The notes under the pieces are model-generated. The model searched no databases and was not told where the DNA came from. It saw nothing but the letters and a program-made list of their open reading frames with translations. From the NCBI GenBank assembly GCA_964600285.1, contig CAZRIZ010000024.1, positions 1 to 10,372 of the forward strand: a stretch of 10,372 nucleotides of DNA. Reading direction: 5' to 3'. Positions within the stretch are counted from its first letter, which is position 1; every line of letters starts with the position of its first letter. Below, piece after piece: positions 6,781 to 10,372 of the stretch. The DNA is from CAZRIZ01 sp964600285 (GTDB taxonomy: Bacteria; Patescibacteriota; Saccharimonadia; Saccharimonadales; Saccharimonadaceae). A program made the position numbers and the translations under genes.

Positions 6781-6800
6781 TGCACCAACCCCCCCCCGAC
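6781..6800 (+). repeat. Isolated iteron-like sequence
   Basis: TGCACCAA, nine C residues and GAC resemble the iteron (TGCAAAAA, seven C residues, GAC) with two A-to-C changes and two extra C. It lies about 1.5 kb from the main array in the same orientation, just before a TGAAAAA/TTTTTCA inverted repeat (6805-6825) and the parS-like site. It may be a degenerate remote initiator site or a coincidence of C-rich DNA. Confidence 0.3.
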
Positions 6801-6804
6801 ATTC

Positions 6805-6825
6805 TGAAAAACGCCGCCTTTTTCA
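6805..6825. other. A/T-stem inverted repeat
   Basis: TGAAAAA (6805-6811) is inverted perfectly as TTTTTCA (6819-6825) around CGCCGCC. It sits between the iteron-like sequence and the parS-like palindrome. The stem is almost all A-T, so it would be weak as RNA, and no function is evident. Confidence 0.3.
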
Positions 6826-6880
6826 TAGTTTGGCTGGGGTGGGGGTGGTGCAGGATGGACGCCTGGAACACCTGCTGGCC

Positions 6881-6906
6881 AAAAGGTGCCCACCTGGGCA
6901 CGTTTC
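6881..6906. promoter_or_regulatory. Candidate parS site (ParB-binding palindrome), copy 1
   Basis: GTGCCCACCTGGGCAC (6886-6901) is a 7-bp inverted repeat around CC. Its exact reverse complement occurs once more, inside parB at 10243-10258, also flanked by AAAAG on the left and GTTT on the right. A 14-16 bp palindrome repeated near and within parB is the usual form of parS, for example the B. subtilis site inside spo0J. Assignment is by pattern only. Confidence 0.65.
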
Positions 6907-7081
6907 GGCGCCGGAACCCTTATCCAAACCTTACCCCCCTTTTGCCCCCGCTGGTGCCCGCGGCCTGGTGCCGTGCCGGACCGCCCCCTGGTGGCCTGGT
7001 AGGTTAATTGCGCCCAACCGTAAAACCGCGGCACAGACGGCACAGCCATAAACCGTTGCGCCACAATGGCAATTTAGACCA

Positions 7082-7109
7082 ACGTCGTATAATATCTCTT
7101 ATGTTGCGA
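7082..7109 (+). promoter_or_regulatory. dif-like XerC/XerD recombination site
   Basis: This 11-6-11 element has a left arm ACGTCGTATAA, a 6-bp centre (TATCTC) and a right arm TTATGTTGCGA. The inner parts (CGTATAA and TTATGTT) equal the core-proximal bases I recall for plasmid p-dif sites of Acinetobacter, and TTATGTT equals the XerD side of E. coli dif. The 6-bp spacing is that of dif. It lies 225 bp upstream of the plasmid's own tyrosine recombinase gene. The likely role is multimer resolution by host XerCD, or by the plasmid enzyme. Confidence 0.65.
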
Positions 7110-7132
7110 ATGGCATAAACAAGTATATACGA
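7085..7132. repeat. Inverted repeat TCGTATA/TATACGA spanning the dif-like site
   Basis: TCGTATA at 7085-7091 (part of the left dif arm) is repeated inverted as TATACGA at 7126-7132. The AT-rich interval also holds TTATG/CATAA (7099-7103 and 7114-7118). The second half-site could be an accessory recombinase-binding element. Confidence 0.35.
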
Positions 7133-7153
7133 TAATACAGGGGGTACTATAGG

Positions 7154-7183
7154 GGGAAACAAAGGGACAAGAGGGGACAAGAT
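7154..7183 (+). repeat. 10-bp phased GGGA-type repeats
   Basis: Three consecutive 10-base units start at 7154, 7164 and 7174: GGGAAACAAA, GGGACAAGAG and GGGACAAGAT, and the next ten bases also start GGG. The period of one helical turn puts the G-runs on one face of the DNA. They lie between the dif-like site and the recombinase gene and may bind a regulator or accessory protein. Confidence 0.45.
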
Positions 7184-7298
7184 GGGCCTTTAAGTGCAAT
7201 AATAGGCCATATATTGACACGCCGCCCCCTGCTGCCATGTACCAGAACCCGCCCAAACCACAGGAGAAAAAAAAGAATCTTTTTTGCGTCTAATGGTA

Positions 7299-7327
7299 TT
7301 GACAAGAATATGCACACCCATTATTGT
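7299..7327 (+). promoter_or_regulatory. Putative sigma70 promoter of the recombinase gene
   Basis: A perfect -35 (TTGACA, 7299-7304) is separated by 17 bp from TATTGT (7322-7327, four of six consensus bases). Transcription would start about 7333-7335, on or next to the recombinase ATG at 7334, implying a leaderless or nearly leaderless message. A second TTGACA at 7214-7219 has no good -10. Confidence 0.45.
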
Positions 7328-7333
7328 GGCGCC

Positions 7334-8362
7334 ATGATTAAACAGGAACACGCCCTGGACCTGGTAGCCCGCCCCGCCGTACCTGCGCCGCACCTGGCCG
7401 CCGATCAACGCCGCCTGGCCGAAGCCTGGGCCGTGGATCTGCAAGCCCGCGCCGCTGCTGGCCTGCTGTCCGCCCGAACGCCCGCCGCCTACGTGGAAGC
7501 CGTGGAAGGATGGCTGGCCTATCTGGCCGCCGCCGCGGTATCCATGCCCACGCCCGCCCACGTGCTGGCCTACGTGGCCCACCTGCGCGCCGGACACGCC
7601 CCTGCAACCGTCAACGCCCGCCTGGCCGCCGTCCGGTCCCTGTACGCCTGGGCCGAAACGCAAAACGCATACCCCGCCATAGGCCGAAGCGTGAAGGCCC
7701 TGCCGGTGCGGAAAGACGAACCGCTGGACTGCCTGCCGCCGGAATCCGTGGCCGCGCTGCTGGACAAGGTGGACGGGGACACGCTGGCCGCCCTGCGGGA
7801 CCGCGCCCTGGTGCATTGTCTTTTCTCTACTGCCTGCCGCCTGGTATCCGTCGCCGCCGCCCACGTGGAAGACCTGGACCTGGTGGACGGCGCCCTGGTG
7901 TATGGGGGCAAGGGGGACCGCGGACAAAAGGCCCGCAAAGCCTATCTGCCGCCGTCTGCCCTGGACGCCCTGCGCCGCTACCTGTCCGCCCGGCGCGCTG
8001 CCGCGGGTGGGGACCTGCCCCTGGACGCGCCCCTGTTTGCCGCTGTGGGAAACCGCGCTGGGGGCCGTAGAATGACAACCCGAAGCCTGCGCCGGGTGGT
8101 GGTGGGCCTTATGGAATCCGCCGGACATATCCGCCGGGATCCTGCTGGCAAGATAGAACGCCCTGGGATCTATTCCGCCCACAGTCTGCGCCGGTCCGGT
8201 ATCACGTGCGCCTTTGACGCCCAGGGACTGGAAGCCGCCCAAACCCTGGCCGGACACGCGGACCCGAAAACAACCCTGCGCGCCTACGCCCGAGTACAAA
8301 AGGGGCGGGTGCTGCGCGGACTGACTGCAACCATGGACCTAGACCGCCGCCGCCTTGGATGA
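7334..8362 (+). CDS. Tyrosine recombinase (XerC/D/phage integrase family)
   Basis: This 342-residue enzyme should cut and rejoin DNA through a 3'-phosphotyrosine. The N-terminal part (about 25-130) is the helical core-binding domain (TPAAYVEAVEGWLAYL...NARLAAVRSLYAWA). The catalytic domain has the complete set: Arg169 (TACRLVSV), Lys193 (YGGKGD), His283 and Arg286 (HSLRRSG), His308 (LAGHADPKTT) and Tyr318 (LRAYAR). The ATG at 7334 has no ribosome-binding site but fits the promoter ending at 7327; an in-frame ATG at 7310 would lie inside that promoter. An AGGAG at 7261-7265 precedes no in-frame start. The parA start is 17 bases downstream, so the two are probably cotranscribed. Multimer resolution is the likely job in this setting; integration into a chromosome is possible but no excision protein is present. 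Confidence 0.92.
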   Translation: MIKQEHALDLVARPAVPAPHLAADQRRLAEAWAVDLQARAAAGLLSARTPAAYVEAVEGWLAYLAAAAVSMPTPAHVLAYVAHLRAGHAPATVNARLAAVRSLYAWAETQNAYPAIGRSVKALPVRKDEPLDCLPPESVAALLDKVDGDTLAALRDRALVHCLFSTACRLVSVAAAHVEDLDLVDGALVYGGKGDRGQKARKAYLPPSALDALRRYLSARRAAAGGDLPLDAPLFAAVGNRAGGRRMTTRSLRRVVVGLMESAGHIRRDPAGKIERPGIYSAHSLRRSGITCAFDAQGLEAAQTLAGHADPKTTLRAYARVQKGRVLRGLTATMDLDRRRLG

Positions 8363-8378
8363 AAAGGAACCCCCACGC

Positions 8379-9089
8379 ATGAAGACACGCCGCTGGATTT
8401 CCGTTGTGGCCCGAAAGGGTGGGGTGGGGAAAACAACCTGCGCCCTGGGCCTGGCCGCCCACTACGCCCGCCAAGGCCGCCGGGTGCTGCTGGTGGATCT
8501 GGACCCCCAGGCAAGCGCAACCCTGGCCGCCGGTGCCGGTGAAGCTGCCGAACACCTGGCCGAAGTGCTGGAAGGGAAGACCCCGCCGGATCCGGTGCCC
8601 GTTTGGGATCTGCTGTCCCTGCTGCCCGGTGGGCCGGATCTGGAACACCTGGACGCCCCCCGCCCCCTGCGCGCCGTGCTGGAAGACCTGGACGCGGACC
8701 TGGTGCTGGTGGACACGCCCCCAGGACATTCCACCCTTGGCGCCCTGGCCATGGAAGCCGCGGACGTTGTGCTGGTGGCCGCCGAACCCCACGCCATGGC
8801 CGTGGCCGGGACTGCCCGCGTACTGGATGAAGCCCGAAGCCGCCGCCCTGCGCCGCGCTGCGCCATTGTGCTTTCCAGGGTGGATTCACGCCGGGGCCTG
8901 GACCGTGGCGCCCCCGATCTGCTGGCCGCCGCCTTTGGGGTGCCGGTGCTGGCCGTCCACCAGGACGCCGCCCTGGCCGCTGCATTGAACGCCGGGAAGG
9001 TGCCCCCCGCCCATGGACGGGCTGCCGAAGATCTGGAAGCCGTGGCCGCCTGGATAGACAAGCAAGCAACCCGAAGGGGGAACGAATGA
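8379..9089 (+). CDS. parA: ParA-family partition ATPase (small, no HTH)
   Basis: This 236-residue Walker-type ATPase matches the short ParA/Soj group, which lacks the N-terminal helix-turn-helix of P1-type ParA. The deviant Walker A box is KGGVGKTT (13-20) with signature Lys13 and Lys18. Strand VLLVDLDPQASAT carries Asp40 and Asp42, and the Walker B strand LVLVDTPPG has Asp112. Such proteins bind DNA non-specifically as ATP dimers, and ParB stimulates hydrolysis to move plasmids over the nucleoid. The ATG at 8379 is chosen because AAAAGGA (8362-8368) precedes it; an in-frame TTG at 8355 lies within the recombinase gene. The stop overlaps the next start by ATGA. Without an HTH, ParA probably does not autoregulate by itself. 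Confidence 0.93.
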   Translation: MKTRRWISVVARKGGVGKTTCALGLAAHYARQGRRVLLVDLDPQASATLAAGAGEAAEHLAEVLEGKTPPDPVPVWDLLSLLPGGPDLEHLDAPRPLRAVLEDLDADLVLVDTPPGHSTLGALAMEAADVVLVAAEPHAMAVAGTARVLDEARSRRPAPRCAIVLSRVDSRRGLDRGAPDLLAAAFGVPVLAVHQDAALAAALNAGKVPPAHGRAAEDLEAVAAWIDKQATRRGNE

Positions 9090-9310
9090 ACGAAACGCAA
9101 AAAGAACACCTGCTGAAAAGTATCTGGTGCGCCGCCTGCGCCCTGGGGCCGGAAGTGGCGCCAGACAAGCCCGAAACCGAACAGAAAGGCCGCGCCATGG
9201 CGTTTATCCTGGCCCGCCTGCTGAAAAGCCCGCGCCTGGTGCGGGGGATTGCATCCTGGGCCGTGGATCTGCTGGAAGCCCAGGACAACCCCGAGGGGGT
9301 GCCGTCATGA
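9086..9310 (+). CDS. Small protein of unknown function between parA and parB (1)
   Basis: This 74-residue protein is not recognised. It starts in an ATGA overlap with the parA stop, preceded by AAGGGGG, and its own stop overlaps the next start the same way, so it is firmly part of a translationally coupled operon. It is probably mostly helical, with a CAAC pair (Cys15, Cys18) near the N-terminus, a charged linker and a basic amphipathic helix (AFILARLLKSPRLVRGIASW). There is no signal peptide. Codon use matches the flanking par genes. A role in partition or regulation is suggested only by position. Confidence 0.75.
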   Translation: MNETQKEHLLKSIWCAACALGPEVAPDKPETEQKGRAMAFILARLLKSPRLVRGIASWAVDLLEAQDNPEGVPS

Positions 9311-9540
9311 TTGCCCCGCAGCTTGTAGGCCGGGGACCGGACGGAACGCCCCACGCCGTCTTCCCTGGATCTGTGACGGTGCTGCATATCGCCCATGACC
9401 CTGACTGCCCAGGGGGGAAGGGGTGGCCCGAACTGTGCAACTGTACGCCGGAAACCCACCTGGGGCCGGTGGACGAAAAGACGCTGGAAGACTGGAAGGA
9501 ACAAGCCGCCGCCCGGCGGGAAGGGAAGCTGCTGCCATGA
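9307..9540 (+). CDS. Small Cys/His-rich protein between parA and parB (2)
   Basis: This 77-residue protein is not recognised. It starts with the ATG at 9307 overlapping the previous stop, with GAGGGGG upstream, and its TGA overlaps the parB start (ATGA). A cluster HIAHDPDCP (His27, His30, Cys34), CNC (Cys44, Cys46) and His51 could bind one zinc ion. The last third is a charged helix (VDEKTLEDWKEQAAARREGK). A longer in-frame version would overlap the previous gene heavily and is rejected. The overlapping gene chain parA-orf-orf-parB is unusual because parA and parB are normally adjacent; the inserts might be partners of one of them. Confidence 0.75.
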   Translation: MIAPQLVGRGPDGTPHAVFPGSVTVLHIAHDPDCPGGKGWPELCNCTPETHLGPVDEKTLEDWKEQAAARREGKLLP

Positions 9541-10372
9541 GTAAGGCACAAGAAACCGCTGCCGCCGGACTGCTGCGCGGTATCGCCTACGGGAAAGAAC
9601 AGGCCAAAGCGGACCGCCGCCTGGCCGCTGAATCCAAGCTGGACCGGGTGCTGGAACTGGTGCCCGCGGACGCCATACGCCCCCGCGCCGCCGATAGCCG
9701 CCCCGCCCGCGCCGAACACGTGCTGGAAGTGGCGGAAAGCGTGGCCGCCGTTGGGCTGCTGCAACCCCCCGCCATAGACAACGCCCGCCGCCTGGTGGCC
9801 GGATTGCATAGGCTGGAAGGGTGCCGCCTGCTGCTGCTGCCCAGGGACCGGCGCCTGGAATACCTGCTGGCCATGGATGGCGGGGACCGCCTGGACCCCG
9901 AGGAAACCGCGGACCGCGTGGCCGTACTGCCCGCCCCCAAGGATCTGGAAGGACCGCTGGCCGCCGGGAAGGTGCCCTGCCGGGTGCTGGTGGATCTGGA
10001 TGCCGAACGGGACCCCGCCGCGGCGCTGGCCGCCGAAGCTGCCGAAAACACCGCCCGCAAGGATTATACCCCCGCCGAAGTGCAAGCCCTGGCCCAACGC
10101 CTGCGCGCTGCTGGATACCGGGAAACCGGCGGACGCCCCCGCCGCGGGGAAAAGGCCCTGCGCCCCGCCTTGGAAATGGTGCTGGGAGTGTCAAAGAACA
10201 CCGCCCGCCGGATGCTGGGCCGTATGCCTGCCGGTGGAAAAGGTGCCCAGGTGGGCACGTTTTCGGGGATGGTGGCCAGGTTGGACAAGGCCCTGGACGC
10301 CTTTCTGGAATCCGATCTGCCCGAGGGGGTGCGCCTGCCCGGCCTGCGCCGCGCCCTGGGGGTGGCCAAAAC
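9537..10372 (+). CDS. parB: ParB-family partition protein, cut by the window edge
   Basis: The visible 278 complete codons show ParB architecture. The N-terminal domain has VPADAIRPR (about 42-50), AESVAAVGLLQPPAI (66-80) and LVAGLHRLEG (86-95), the position of the GxRRxxA nucleotide-binding box, here GLHRLEG with Arg92 kept. The central domain starts with the typical AENTARKDYTPAE (169-181), and a helix-turn-helix (LGVSKNTARRML, about 216-227) should read parS. ParB binds parS, spreads as a clamp and activates ParA. The ATG at 9537 overlaps the preceding stop. A 28-bp palindrome inside the gene (10237-10264) is a candidate parS. If the ends join through the shared AAAC, the protein ends 18 residues further on, at base 59, with 296 residues. 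The first 30 residues could hold the ParA-activating arginines. Confidence 0.9.
   Translation, partial: MSKAQETAAAGLLRGIAYGKEQAKADRRLAAESKLDRVLELVPADAIRPRAADSRPARAEHVLEVAESVAAVGLLQPPAIDNARRLVAGLHRLEGCRLLLLPRDRRLEYLLAMDGGDRLDPEETADRVAVLPAPKDLEGPLAAGKVPCRVLVDLDAERDPAAALAAEAAENTARKDYTPAEVQALAQRLRAAGYRETGGRPRRGEKALRPALEMVLGVSKNTARRMLGRMPAGGKGAQVGTFSGMVARLDKALDAFLESDLPEGVRLPGLRRALGVAK
10237..10264. promoter_or_regulatory. Candidate parS site inside parB, copy 2
   Basis: GTGCCCAGGTGGGCAC (10243-10258) is the exact reverse complement of the palindrome at 6886-6901. Here the symmetry extends through a G-G mismatch to GAAAA on the left and TTTTC on the right, 28 bp in all. It lies within codons for GKGAQVGTF between the helix-turn-helix and the C-terminal part of ParB. 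Internal parS sites are known in parB genes. Confidence 0.65.

Larger units (their letters stand above)
5390..7081. other. GC-rich intergenic region without convincing genes
   Basis: Open frames here are short and Pro- or Arg-rich, lack ribosome-binding sites and do not show the CTG/GAA/GCC codon pattern of the real genes, apart from a 32-codon frame at 6591. The stretch is instead full of C-runs, hairpins and repeats, listed separately. Some patches (about 5850-5900 and 6707-6880) have runs of gene-like codons that change frame, which may be remnants of decayed genes. Confidence 0.6.

Noticed and set aside
6920..6928. DnaA box (TTATCCAAA, one mismatch)
   Set aside because: A single near-match in 10 kb, far from the iterons and expected by chance; the plasmid encodes its own helicase and primase.
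6707..7051. Open frame of 114 codons (starting MPPGWNRWTLAWTAA) after the membrane peptide
   Set aside because: Only parts show gene-like codons, there is no ribosome-binding site, the middle is Pro- and Arg-rich, and it covers the iteron-like, hairpin and parS-like elements.
7214..7333. Longer recombinase starting at TTG 7214 or ATG 7310
   Set aside because: The extra residues do not look like the family, TTG overlaps a TTGACA string, neither has a good ribosome-binding site, and the likely promoter lies at 7299-7327.
8284..10194. 636-codon open frame on the minus strand
   Set aside because: Arg/Pro/Gly-rich shadow of the parA to parB genes; the + strand frames have clear family motifs.

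Overview
The window looks like most or all of a small cryptic plasmid from a GC-rich bacterium, probably a proteobacterium. Genes use CTG for Leu, GCC for Ala and, unusually for such high GC, GAA for nearly all Glu. Every convincing gene is on the + strand. I recognise no relaxase, resistance gene, IS element, rRNA, tRNA or CRISPR. The last four bases equal the first four (AAAC). Joining the ends through that overlap continues the truncated parB at the right edge into the 18-codon coding tail at the left edge, in frame. The natural reading is therefore a circle of about 10.37 kb cut inside parB, though this is inferred and not proven.

Layout. (1) 1-59: tail of a coding sequence, probably parB. 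73-363: a ribbon-helix-helix (RHH) DNA-binding protein. (2) 437-5202: a compact replication block, with a DnaG-like TOPRIM primase, a DnaB/RecA-fold helicase and a 657-aa protein proposed as the initiator. The first two overlap by ATGA and the third follows after 3 bases. (3) 5203-5290: four 22-bp iterons directly after the initiator's stop codon, then an AT-rich palindrome and short hairpins; this is the likely oriV. (4) 5390-7300: about 1.9 kb without a convincing gene but rich in signals. It holds two related TATAAAAA-loop hairpins, a 43-bp tandem duplication, an isolated iteron-like sequence, a 16-bp palindrome proposed as parS, a Xer/dif-like 28-bp site and 10-bp-phased repeats. (5) 7334-10372: a tyrosine recombinase, a small ParA, two small unknown proteins and a ParB, all closely spaced or overlapping. 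The 16-bp palindrome recurs inside parB.

Together these form a self-contained maintenance unit. The initiator would bind the iterons, helicase and primase would drive synthesis (in layout reminiscent of IncQ/RSF1010 strand-displacement replicons, but with a different primase family), ParA/ParB would partition through the repeated palindrome, and the recombinase and/or host XerCD would resolve multimers. The RHH protein is a candidate regulator acting on inverted repeats that share CTATGT/ACATAG half-sites, in front of the primase gene and beside the iterons. Functional assignments rest on motifs read by eye; no database search was possible.
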